Positions 37,826 through 48,696 of a stretch of 64,000 bases of DNA are shown piece after piece. The DNA lies in assembly GCA_963678705.1 (NCBI GenBank), contig OY783222.1, positions 13,091,730 to 13,155,729 of the forward strand, written 5' to 3'. The position numbers and the translations under genes are program-made. The first letter of the stretch is position 1; every line of letters starts with the position of its first letter. This stretch comes from Panorpa germanica. Lineage: Eukaryota > Arthropoda > Insecta > Mecoptera > Panorpidae. The notes under the pieces were generated by a model. It was not told the origin of the DNA. It saw only the letters and a list, made by a program, of their open reading frames with translations, and did not search any database.

Positions 37826-38052
37826 ACGAATTATTTTAGTGAAGTAAAGTAACAGACATAAACAAACGTCGTTTTGCGACGGGTAGATGTAAATTATTTA
37901 TAGTTTCCAACATAAGCCGTGACACATCTAGCCACGCAACCTAACTAGAGCGTTACCTGCTTCAACAAGTACCTGGATGATGTACAGAGCTTCGAATTGC
38001 GTAACTAAAACGTCGATATGGTCCATTTACTTTTAACCCGGATTTTAGATTA

Positions 38053-38700
38053 GGGGGCGTCCATAAATTACGTGAGATGTTTAAGGGGGGGAGGGGGTTG
38101 AGTCAAATCTCATCTAATCTTCCGTTGGGGAGAGGGGGGGTCTCGGCAAATATCACGCAATTTTTTTTCTGATTGAAACAAAAAAAAATTATACTATTTG
38201 GACCCTCACGGATTGTCACAAGACGAGCTAATGAGTTACTGTGCGCAAGCGCCAACGGCTTAGAGTGGCTAGATCAGAACGAAGTTGAAGGAGCAGATGA
38301 TTTTACTGAAAATCATATGGACATGTTGGTTCCAATAGTCTCTCTTGAGACCGCGCATGATTCTCCATGGACTGAATTAGAGTAGATATTCTTTTTTTAA
38401 TCACAGTAATGACGATTTAAGTATTCTATTGTTAAATTTTTATTACACTTATAATTAAACTCTCAGCAATATTGATTACTAGTCTTAACTAGTCGTAAAT
38501 AAAAGCACGAAGCAAATTTTTTTTTTCTTTTTACAATAACAATCCAACGCGTTTACGTAAGAAACCCACATTTTGAAAAATCTCACGTGAGATTGGGGGA
38601 TGGGGGAGGGGGTTGAATAAAATCTCACGACATCTCACCAGGGGGAGAGGGAGGGACAGAAAATTTAAAAAAACACCTCACGTAATTTATGGACGCCCCC
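38053..38700 (+). mobile_element. Harbinger-like TIR element (648 bp), TTA duplications
   Basis: Ends GGGGGCGTCCATAAATTACG with a matching inverted right end; TTA precedes and follows (38050-38052, 38701-38703). G- and C-rich subterminal runs bracket a short coding-like segment (38173-38385). The 3-bp duplication points to PIF/Harbinger or a similar superfamily; this is inference. Confidence 0.8.
38173..38385 (+). CDS. Coding-like remnant inside the 38-kb TIR element (about 70 codons)
   Basis: An open reading that includes GPSRIVTRRANELLCASANG and ends HDSPWTELE-stop. Its base composition is more balanced than its surroundings. It could be the C-terminal part of a transposon protein or captured host exon; I do not recognise it. 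The related element at 39829 lacks this segment. Confidence 0.35.
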   Translation: MKQKKIILFGPSRIVTRRANELLCASANGLEWLDQNEVEGADDFTENHMDMLVPIVSLETAHDSPWTELE

Positions 38701-39484
38701 TTACGTAAATTTCGAGACAATTAAGCGTAATTAAGTTATCTAATGACGCGTGGCAATTAAAACTAATGTCAAGTCCAGTTTATTTTGTAACAAACATGTA
38801 AATAGATGTAGTAAATTATTTAACAACGTGTAAATTTATTCTAAAGGTTACGCCAATCAAATTTATTTCAGAACAAGGTCAACACAATTTGACAAAATAT
38901 ATTTGTTATTTCTTGAATTTACGAAATCGCCAAACGACAACAATGGTTTGTTTATGCTACAATAAATTGAAAGATACGCATAACGAACTGTCCTTCGGTC
39001 CGATCATTAGTTCCGTGTTAAACCAATTCGTGTGGGTTGTGTAAAGGTAAGCGTTCACTGATCCGCATAGAAGTCATTGGATGTAACGTATGAAGAATTC
39101 TTTGTATTAATACACATGAGTGTTATCACGCTTTTCCACTTACATCTGGGGTTTTTATTGCCATCTGGGTGGATAGGATTATTTACCACCCCTCCCCCTC
39201 CTGTAACATACCGTAGTTTTTATCATGAACTGTTTTTGTACGGATTATTTTTTTTTAATTCACAAATTACAATCTGTATCTAGAGACATTCATCAAATTG
39301 GATGAATCACATTCAGGAAATTACGTTTGTACCCCTTTTCTCCATAAAAATATTTATATTATAGTTCAAATTACGAGAGTTCGACGGCTACTCATACTTA
39401 AAACATGTTGTGGGGCATAAACTGCCGATATAACTAAAAAATACTGACTCACTTATTTTTCTATAATGTATATAGAAACGAATA

Positions 39485-39535
39485 AGATAAAAGTGCTACG
39501 TGTTTAGGAAGCCCGAGAAATTATATATAAAAAAA
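39485..39535 (+). mobile_element. LINE 3'-end fragment
   Basis: GTGCTACGTGTTTAGGAAGC then CCGAGAAATTATATATAAAA is the terminal block of the 13.5-kb family, ending just before the Jockey remnant. Confidence 0.5.
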
Positions 39536-39828
39536 ATAAGTTAAAATTCATCATCGTATTATAGATTTATACCGCTCTTATAACCTCTTTTAAGTAGTCG
39601 CCGCCGAACTATCGTGATTTGGACTATACCTCTTGCGAATTACATATCCATATTTAAACCGGTATGGTCATATGGTATTCAACTATGGGGTACTGCATCT
39701 ACCTCTAGTATTGAAATAATCCAAAGATTTCAGTCGAAAATGCTAAGGATTGTCACGAATGCACCATGGTTTGTGCCTAATAACATAATACATCGGGATC
39801 TGGATATAGACCACAGTTAATGAAGAAA

Positions 39829-40572
39829 GGGGGCGTCCATAAATTACGTGAGGTGTTTTTTTTAATTTTCTGTCACTCCCTCCCCCCCTGGTGAGATGTC
39901 GTGAGATTTTATTCAACCCCCTCCCCCATCCCCCAATCTCACGTGAGATTTTTCAAAATGTGGGTTAAACCCACGTGAATTTAAATTTAGTTCTATCGTA
40001 TTGATATCGGCATCCGTGTCCATGATTCACTGAAATACAAACATAAACTGCATGCAGAACATACCCATGTCGCCGATAGATTTCATTTGACTCGTATTGC
40101 ACCGTAACAACAAGCGATCTTAGGTATCCCCTCCTGTCTGAGGCGGCTTTTTGCATTTACAAAGGTTCGGATAGGGTATCGTTGTAGTAGTGGTAACGCT
40201 TGGATAAAATTCGCCTTTATTCGGTTCTACTGTGCGAGGTAGTGCCGCCCGTATTCGGACGGCTTTGTAGCGTGCAGTCTGAGAGCTCCAGAGCGATCTC
40301 ATTACATTTACATGGTTCGGATAGGTAAAGCGTAGTAGCCCGTATACGTCCGGCAGAAATTCGCTTAAATACGGTCCCATACTGAGACAGGCCTTAAGCA
40401 TGTACAATCTAGATTAAATGGACCAAAATAGTATAATTTTTTTTTGTTTCAATCAGAAAAAAAATTGCGTGATATTTGCCGACACCCCCCCTCTCTCCAA
40501 CGGAAGATTAGATGAGATTTGACTCGACCCCCTCCCCCCCTTAAACATCTCACGTAATTTATGGACGCCCCC
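39829..40572 (-). mobile_element. Harbinger-like TIR element inserted in a Jockey LINE, AAA duplications
   Basis: Same GGGGGCGTCCATAAATTACG ends as 38053-38700 but reversed; AAA on both sides (39826-39828, 40573-40575). It interrupts the C-terminal coding part of the LINE and is itself interrupted at 40133-40391. Confidence 0.85.
40133..40391 (-). mobile_element. CCTGTCTGAG-type TIR element nested in the 39.8-kb element
   Basis: Ends CCTGTCTGAG and CTGAGACAGG; the interior matches the element at 30103-30351 in reverse (for example GCCGTCCGAATACGGGCGG). CCT may be the 3-bp target duplication. Confidence 0.75.
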
Positions 40573-40993
40573 AAACAGTGCTTAGAACCAAAGCATACAA
40601 AGAGAGAATACTTGAACATTCAAACAATTTGGACAGCTGTCTAATGTCCAATATTTCCAGAGTACGCAGACTAAAAAAGAAAGTACCTAAGGACCTATTA
40701 ACCAACTAATCAGAATCTAGGATCTATTGAAATTGAGAGATGAGTCGTTGGGCACATCCCGCGCAAGACACTTTATTATCTTTATTATTTTTATTTTTAT
40801 TTTTACATACCTATCACTGAATGTCCTCTGAACAGGACAGATTGTAATAATCTATAGAAATCAAATAAAAAAATTAAAAAAACCTCTTGCGGAAAGTATT
40901 AAAAATTTTACATATTTTCATAAAATTACCTTTTTCTCTAAACTCTATTTTGGACAATTTTTTTTATATACTTCACCCAGGATGCAGGGATGC

Positions 40994-41250
40994 ACCTCAG
41001 TAAACATTTTGGAGTCATTTTAACATCGTATTGAAGCTGCGTATGATATTTTTGTCGTGAAAGAGTTCATTTACATTTCAGTTTCTTACAGTTGTTCATA
41101 TGAAATATCTATTGTATCGGCTACAAATGGCAAAATCACTCCACCTGTCGGAATACAATTGAAGATAAAGTTGACGCGAACTAGAATTGAAGTGTAATAA
41201 TGATAGAAAAGTAACAAAATAGGACACTTCACCAAATTGTTTACTTGGAT
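40994..41250 (-). mobile_element. CCCAGTAAAC-family TIR element, diverged 250-bp type
   Basis: CCTCAGTAAACATTTTGGAG at one end and CACCAAATTGTTTACTTGG at the other; the interior CGGCTACAAATGGCAAAATC matches the 250-bp type in reverse. Confidence 0.75.
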
Positions 41251-41305
41251 GTAACGTCACAAAGCTTCTGAACCCTCCCTCCCTCGACTCATCTTTTCAT
41301 AATTT

Positions 41306-41620
41306 CTGAATTTCATAATTTGGGAGGAATAAAAAATTGGTAAAGCGCTGGACTAATTGTATTGAGATTGAAGAAGACTATATTGATAAACAAACAGTTT
41401 TTTGCCGGAAATAATATCTTTTATTGAGAAATATAGCGCTTTTCCAAAAAAAAAAAGAGTTGTTTTTTTGTTTCGCTGGAAAAATGTTAAGTGTAACAAT
41501 AGAGCAAAAAAGCAGAATTATCAAACTACCCTCGTATATGCTCTGTGTACATCCCCATTTCGCCCAAAGGATGACATTTTGTCATATGTACTCGAACTCG
41601 TAGATAAAAACTAAAGCTTT
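41306..41620 (+). mobile_element. Mariner fragments (3' tail, then 5' start of another copy)
   Basis: 41306-41420 reads like the mariner tail (KRWTNCIEIEEDYIDKQ in shifted frames). From 41455, GGAAAAATGTTAAGTGTAAC then AATAGAGCAA resembles the 5' start of the 37-kb mariner. Confidence 0.45.
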
Positions 41621-42081
41621 CTCTAATGATAAAGTGTGCTAATGGGTAACAACTCCAATACACCCTAAAGACAATAACCATCATAGTCGGCGGTCGTTAA
41701 CTTAGTGTGCTTCAGTGTGACAGCAACCTTAACCTTAAATAACGGTACAAGGTTAAGGTATTTGATACCTACATGATAGAATTATTTCTTATATACGTAT
41801 AAAGAAATACACAGACAAAGAATGCATTGCATTCCGGGACAAAATCGGAAATGAAATACCCACCTTTACTGTTTAGGAGATTGTTTACTCTCTTTGTCTG
41901 CTCTTCTTGTTTTTTACATCATTTAAAAAATGTAATGGCATGGCAAACAACAACGAAAAAACAAGAAGATCGCACTGCAGTTTAATGAAGGTCGTCTAGA
42001 GAATCATCTGCAAATACAGGGCCGGTTTTAAAAGTTTATCGAACAAATTTAATGCAGCATTTTAACAGAAATTGCTTAATT

Positions 42082-42335
42082 CCCGGTAAACAATTTGGTG
42101 AAGTGCCCTATTTAGTGACGTTTCTATCACTATTTCACTTCAATTATAGTTCGCATCAACTTTATCTTCATTTGTATTCCGACAGGTGGACTAATTTCGC
42201 CATCTGTAGCCGATAAAGTAGACATTTTATATGAAAAAATGTGAGAAACTGAACTATAAGTGAACTCTTTTATGACAAAAAAATCATGACGCATCTTTAA
42301 TATGATGTCAAAGTGACTCCAAAATGTTTACTGGG
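42082..42335 (+). mobile_element. CCCAGTAAAC-family TIR element, 250-bp type
   Basis: CCCGGTAAACAATTTGGTGA ... CCAAAATGTTTACTGGG, flanked by TT on both sides; closely matches 16098. Confidence 0.85.
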
Positions 42336-42407
42336 TTATTTTTTGATTAAATGCAAATCATATGAGCCTAATTATTTTAATATTGACCACGCTGTCTTTA
42401 TAAAAAA

Positions 42408-42492
42408 CGAGTTTAACAGTCTGATGGAATGAACGATTTAACCGTCTGATTAGTTTAACCATCTAATTAGTTTAACGGTCTGATGGAACGAA
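42408..42492. repeat. Short imperfect tandem repeat (about 24-bp unit, 3-4 units)
   Basis: Units of GTTTAACAGTCTGATGGAA, ATTTAACCGTCTGATTA, GTTTAACCATCTAATTA and GTTTAACGGTCTGATGGAA follow one another. Confidence 0.6.
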
Positions 42493-42499
42493 AGATAAT

Positions 42500-44585
42500 T
42501 TATAATATAAAATCCATTTCTTCATTCCCTTCTTATGTTGGGTCGCCGAGAATTTTAGTTCGTAGCGGTTTATTCCATGCCGAGGAATTTTACTCTAAGT
42601 GATAGTACCCTGAGACTGAGTATAGTAAAGATCTTAGAAAATAAATATGACAATCTTATGATTTAAATTTTGTTCGATGGAGATTTTATGCCTATTTCCT
42701 TTTTTTTTAATTTTATTAAGCTTTATTCAGCCTTCTTGCACTTCTAAAATACATAAATATTACATTTACTTAAAACTATACATCCTATATAAATCTACAG
42801 GTACTTGGTAAAACTTATACAATTTTGTTATAAGAAGTAAATATACTTATAAATTTTATTTAATATAAATTTTAGTGATTAATAGAAATAGAATACATAA
42901 TATCCTATGTTACAGATCTTTGTAGATTATATATATGTTATATATCAATTCCATTGGCACATATAAAATTAATTACACTCTTTGAGGATGAACTATTTAT
43001 ATCTGAGATCAAACTTATCACGTTCACTGGCACCATGGTAGATTTGCATAAATTATTCGATTCGATAAAAGTCGATTTCCAGTTTCTTATGTTTGCACCA
43101 TATGATCTTCAGTTCCCTCTTCTCCACAATTTGTACTATTTTTGTCTTCAATAGGTATGATGGAACGTGACCTGATTTTAGCCGGCATATCGCAGAAGTG
43201 AATTTTCTGGATAAATTTTTGTTCAAATCTTCAATTGTTTTGTTGAAATTTCAATTTTATTTCAAAAATAGTAGGTAGTGAAGGAATGCTACGCTAAGGT
43301 GGAGAAGGATACAAGTTTATATCTTAGACGTATAACTTCAGTTTATTTGTTTACCTGAAACGAATGCGGTTATATTTTATTAGATATTTTGAACTGTATA
43401 TTATGGTTGCTGCGGTCGCTGTGGTAAGAAGGGAGATAAAGTGAAGGTATGCATGAAATATGCGCTACCTCATAGTATGCAATAAATGCAAAGTTCAGGA
43501 GGTACAGGACGTACCATCAATGTGTAAAAATCTTTAAAAATTTAAGGAAAAAAATAATTTCGATTGATTTTTGTGTAAAAACTACTAGTATTCTGGGATT
43601 TTTAATGTTTGTGGTGGATAGCAGTGCTATTTAGGTTGCCGATACAAAAATAAAATCAGAAATATTTGAAAAATTGTGGTCATGGTAGTTAAAGACATCT
43701 TAAGGTGTTTCAATTTTCCAAAAAAATTAATTTTTTTTTCTAATTCCTAAACAAAATGAGATAAATTTCATTTTTCTTTTTTTCTTGTGTAGTCATGAGC
43801 AGGACCATCCTCTGGTGCCCGCTTATCGTTGAATATTGGGACACTCTGTATATAATATAATATAGACTATATTAATTTAATCGTTTAAACTTTTAATGAC
43901 TAATGTAATCCAATAATAAAATAGTACACAACAATAGTAAATCTTTCGCAAAACAAAAATTATAAATTAATCTAAACGCTTGCCCAGAACAGCAGTGCGG
44001 CCCTGGAGAATGAACTCAGACAAAGACGTTGGCTGAATCATGTACATTTTATACGTGGATTTACCTTGTATAATATTGCAATTCTTTACATATTGGTTAT
44101 AAATAGAAGATTTTTAATTATCGAATTTTTATACAGATATAAAATAAAATGTCGTAATTAATAAAAAACGTCATTTGTTTTAGTATGAGTTTGGGATTTT
44201 TTATTACATACGCATGTACATAATAAACATGTATTTAATATATGTATATATTATGTGTGAGTAACATCAGTTTACTTAATTCGCTATAAGTACTACAAAG
44301 AGAGAAGTTTGTTTTTGCGGTTTTGAATTATTCATTTACAACTTTAAGATGCTAATGGGACAAAATATTAAATAAACTTTTTAGCATAATAAAGGTGAGT
44401 GTTTTCTTTCACCTGCAGCTGTTGTGCAACATCATGCAAGTCCAAACAAAACAAAGATTACTTCATTTATTCTTATTTTTTAACCTCGTTATTTTAAAGG
44501 TCTCATCCCCTGCGTCGTCTTTTTAACTAACTTAAAACTAAGCTGAGAAACAATTAGGTAATTCGAATAATGTTAACTGGTGGGT
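42500..44585. other. Non-coding, only one small repeat fragment
   Basis: Apart from the TIR fragment at 43498 I see nothing that can be named. Confidence 0.4.
43498..43530. mobile_element. TIR fragment of the TTAA-flanked family
   Basis: AGGAGGTACAGGACGTACCA followed by TCAATG matches the right-end TIR of the 27620 copy; the rest diverges at once. Confidence 0.5.
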
Positions 44586-44589
44586 CGTA

Positions 44590-44993
44590 GAGAACTTGTT
44601 TATTTTTTAATTTAATTTCTATATAAGTGTACTATATATTTATAAAGTTGGTTACTAGAACCTAACTAACATCAAATTATTTTTAATATTTTCTTATATG
44701 TTAGGAGATATTAACAATTAAAATAGTCATTTTGTCCATTTAATTATTAAAGGGATTGAACGCTATAGAATATTCCAAGACATGTGATATCACGTCCGCT
44801 AAGTTGCTATCTCTTTTATACCACAGAACGTAAAAGAGATAGCATATTCAACACAGAACTCTTTCCATAGAAAAAATAACTGACCTACGCTTGATATTGC
44901 AGAAATGTTACGTCATAAATACGGCCGACATCTTGTCTACAATTAGATATTTAATAAAATAACAACGCATACATTTATTAACATCAATTTCCC
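44590..44993 (-). mobile_element. GGGCTTGTG-family element, old copy of hairpin-module subfamily
   Basis: TATAAGTGTACTATATATTT and GGTTACTAGAACC identify the left part; AAGTTGCTATCTCTTTTATA and AAAAGAGATAGCATATTCAA form the central hairpin. Confidence 0.65.
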
Positions 44994-45255
44994 TCGACCC
45001 CGCCTTCGACCGCGCATCGCTGACTCAATTTGCAAAATCAAAATGTTTTCATTTCCTTTTTTTGTGTTTTTATTCGAATATACATTTGAATAATATCACA
45101 TGACAATCAGCGCAAAATATAAAATTATTTATGTTAATATTTGAATTATGTTAAAACTATTTACAAGGCCCCCTTTTTATATTTGATTTTTATATTGATT
45201 GGAGCGCTATGTTTTGACATTTTTCAAAAAAAGAAGGTTTTCTTATGATGTTAGT

Positions 45256-45385
45256 CAGTAACGTAGCGTGCCTTAGAGGGGTCCTGTATCAAAATTTGTT
45301 GGGGGGCCCAAATGATGAGTAAAGATTTTTCACAAAAGGAACAAAAACGCTCACATTGAATTAAAATAATTATATATTCATTATA
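45256..45385 (+). mobile_element. hAT-like fragment related to 17117-17336
   Basis: CAGTAACGTAGCGTGCC, GGGGGGCCCAAATGATGAGT and CACATTGAATTAAAATAATT match the reverse of the 17-kb element. Confidence 0.55.
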
Positions 45386-45387
45386 CG

Positions 45388-45498
45388 TCAACATTTAGAT
45401 ATTTAATAAAACAGACACGCCAATACACATTTATTAACATCAATTTCAATCAACAATTGAAAAATCGACCACTAAAAAATGAGTACACAAGCCCTTTC
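45388..45498 (-). mobile_element. GGGCTTGTG-family end fragment
   Basis: ACACGCCAATACACATTTAT through GAAAAATCGACCACTAAAAA to GTACACAAGCCC, only the terminal 110 bases. Confidence 0.65.
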
Positions 45499-46268
45499 AA
45501 ATCCTTATAAGCCACATCTTCGTTAAACATTACTTTATTTATATAATTGCGCAATATTAGCAAAATTAATAGAAATTAAATTTTCCACTGTATGTACTTC
45601 AAACCGGTATATTTTTGCCGACTCCGATTCCTCAAACCAGAAATATACCTTCTCTTCACACCTTGCTTAAAACGTCATATCTGAAGAAAGTGTTATTTGT
45701 GTTGCTAGAATTTCAGGCGCAGAATGTATCAGTTGACTTCAACCAGTATTCATTAAAAATACAGAGATTTTAAATAAAGCAAAATTACAAATATTGATTA
45801 CTGATTACTGTCTAATAGAATTTAAGTGACAAGTTCAACTGATCTTGTCCAAATTTCCATAATCGCCCATTTATTTAAATTTAGTTACAAAACTACTGTT
45901 ATCATTATGTTTAGATACCTTTGTCATTTATTTTATATTTAACATTAAATTAAATATTATAAATTAATATTAAATACACGTTGCTCTACAGCGGGCGAGT
46001 GTATATTAATTTTGTAATATAAGTAAAATAATAAACTAATAAATAAACTAGTACACATAAAAGATAATTGTGATTGCATTGTTATTTATTAAATTATGAA
46101 CTTTGACTCCTTATTATTAGAGCACATTCTCTCATTCAAGTTTTTCCCGGGAATCCCCCTTTTCCTTGCTGGTTATTTGTTTATTGGCTAGCACAAGTGG
46201 GAGTTTGTTCATTCTAGTCCAGAGGTGAGAAACCTCTGTCGTTTTGATTTGTTGTGCGTCTTTATACA

Positions 46269-46691
46269 ATGCCGGTCTCACACCAGAGAGACAGTTTTGT
46301 TGTCAAAAAACAAAACAAAAACCTGTGTTGAATATTTTAAAGCAGTTCTGTTTTTCTAAAACAGACTGTTCACACTGAACAGACTGGTTTTATTTTTAGT
46401 GTTTTTCTGTGTGTCCCATAAAAATTATAAACATTATAAACAACAACTGACAAGCGCAAATGTTCACAAAAAGCAAAACTGCGTGTTCAAACCAAGCAGA
46501 CTAAAAAACAAAAGCAAACGTGTTTTCCTTTGATCTTACCAGATGGGAAATGTTTTGTTTACTAAAACAGCAACAAAAGACAAACATGGTTCAAGAATTG
46601 TCTCTTTGGTATAAACATTAGTGTTTTTGGTCAGAAAAACAACTTTTTGTTCATGTTTTATTGAACTGTCCCTCTGGTGTGAAATCGGCAT
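46269..46691. mobile_element. ATGCCGG-TIR element, complete (423 bp)
   Basis: Left ATGCCGGTCTCACACCAGAG, right CTGGTGTGAAATCGGCAT. The interior alternates AAAACAG and CTGTTTT words, so large parts can pair. A second copy lies at 61505. Confidence 0.75.
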
Positions 46692-47639
46692 AAGAGAACA
46701 TATCTCTAAACACAAAATATACTTATTTAACGTAATATTTTTTACACAGTACCTAACACTACATTCTGTTTTAAATAAATACACAAGGCCTTATATAAAA
46801 AGCTTAATTAGCGTCAGAAAATATAACTTTATGTCAAAAAGAAACTTTTATAACCTGGCAATAAATACATTAACCTAAAAAATATTATGTAAAAAGTAAT
46901 TTTTTTTATTTTAAATAAATTGGAGTATTACACATCGGGAACTACTCCAGAAAGACGGTTAGAAACAATTGTTTTGATAAAACAGTTCCTCAACCCTGTA
47001 CCTCTTCAAAATAGTAGTACGTACCAAGACAAATTATATTCCTTTGATTAGTATTTTTTCTGATTCTGAAGCTAACAATTTATTGTGTATTTGGATTATT
47101 AGCTGACGTAAGTAATATAGGATAGGTTATTTTAAATATAGATAACAATAAATATTGCTGCTTTGAAATATAAGTAATAATATTTATCGCTAAACACAAT
47201 TACGTTTACTTAATGTTTATCTAACCTAACAAAAGTTATCTGTGTGTAAACGATTCAACTTAATATACAACGTTTTATGAACTATTTTATTAAATTTTTA
47301 AAAATAAATCTATACCCTTTTGCGTATTTGCATATGCAGTCATTAAAGTTGTTGCCTAAGCAATTTTTAGAGTTCTGAAGTCCTAAAAAGTACTTTTCAA
47401 GGCTTAATGACTTTTATATTAACTTTATTAACGTTATTTAATTTGCCGAATATCATTATAATTTGATGGGAATACCATAGATAAATTGATTTATATAAAA
47501 ATGTGATCGATTGTTGAAAACATGTATTTAATGTATTTACTCACATTAAATACATGTTTAAAGCTAGATATGATGTATCTTTCTAGATATTCTAGCAAGT
47601 GGGAGTTTGAAGAAAAACAAACAGTGCAAAGTTTAATTC

Positions 47640-47815
47640 TAGCATTGAAGATTTATTTTACTGAATATCACACTTTTGTCCATTTAAATCCACTCTAAAA
47701 CTGTACTGAAGCAAACATATTTCTTTTTTTTATTAAAAAAAATGGCTCAATCTGTGCCGAATTATTGAATGCTAAATTATCGAGTGCCTACTATATTAGG
47801 TTATGCAAAATATTT
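47640..47815. repeat. Interspersed repeat shared with 12.05-12.20 kb
   Basis: TCCATTTAAATCCACTCTAA and AATTATCGAGTGCCTACT parallel TCCATTTAAATCCATTCTAA and GATTATCGAGCTTCTACT at 12.1 kb. Class unknown. Confidence 0.4.
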
Positions 47816-48459
47816 AAATATTAGTTTTTGTAAAATATGTTTTACACGAATGTGTTATAACATCCATGTTCTGTGTTTTTCGTGATAGCTTCTCACTATA
47901 AAATATTTTTAAATTTTGTGAATAATAAAATTTATATTTAAATAAAAATTTATTTATAAATTAGATATTTAAAATATATTTAAAATAATTATAATTTTTT
48001 GAATTTGACATTGTTGATCACTCTGTTGGCCGTAGGATAGGCCGCATGCAAAATCTGAAATGTAAAAGGAGTATTGGGTAAAAAAAGAAGAATATGAACA
48101 TTTGACATTAAATCACATTAAATATTGATTCCGTAAATTTTAGCATTATTTTTATTTTCGTACAGCTTCCTGTAGCTTTAGTTTAAAATGAGAATTTTGT
48201 TTGTAATGTAATAACTAATCACAGGTAAGAAATGTTATCTTATCTACTACTAATTTAAAAAAAAGCAGATAAAATATCATATGTGCATATGATATTAGTA
48301 ATCTATTGCGACGTTCATATTAATATATCAAACGAATTGAACAGTACTTCCCCTAATATTTTGATTGCAATAGTATGCGATAGTATGACTTCATCTACAA
48401 GTTACGCTAGTTCTTATTTTGTGAAACTGCATAAACTTTCTTTTATTTTATTATTGCAG

Positions 48460-48517
48460 ACTCCTCATTCAACAAAAAATTCTCAGAGAGAATTGAAACA
48501 GATAAAATAATAAAAAG
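48460..48517 (+). other. Candidate 5' non-coding exon of the NEMO-like gene
   Basis: A TTTTATTATTGCAG acceptor and an AAAAAG|GTTAGT donor bracket 58 bases just upstream of the start exon. The start exon itself appears to begin after a TTTTTAG acceptor near 48675, 22 bases before the ATG. The pattern suits an untranslated leader exon, but only splice-site shape supports it; a first exon and promoter were not found. Confidence 0.35.
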
Positions 48518-48696
48518 GTTAGTTAAGTCAAACATAATTAATATAACTAATTACTCCAATTAATTATATTTAATTTTGTTTGTTATTAAAGGTTCTTTAT
48601 AAACTATCAATTATGTAAATTATACCTAAATGCTATATAAATAAGGTTATGTCAGTGCTTTTATATTGTTTTTAGGTTATATCTTAAACGCTTACA

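Larger units (their letters stand above)
39540..40870 (+). mobile_element. Jockey-type LINE 3' end, split by nested insertions
   Basis: Reverse-transcriptase C-terminus: PVWSYGIQLWGTASTSSIEI, then IQRFQSKMLRIVTNAPWFV and DLDID, followed by a frameshift before the insertion site. Beyond the insert (40573 on) the reading resumes as VLRTKAYKERILEHSNNLD and RRLKKKVPKDLLTN-stop. A 3' UTR ends in ATCAAATAAAAAAATTAAAA. Only the last quarter of ORF2 is present. Confidence 0.8.
45500..48455. other. Upstream flank of the NEMO-like gene
   Basis: Holds the 46269 TIR element and the 47640 repeat; otherwise AT-rich. The promoter of the NEMO-like gene should lie here but has no clear TATA or initiator pair. 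Confidence 0.4.
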
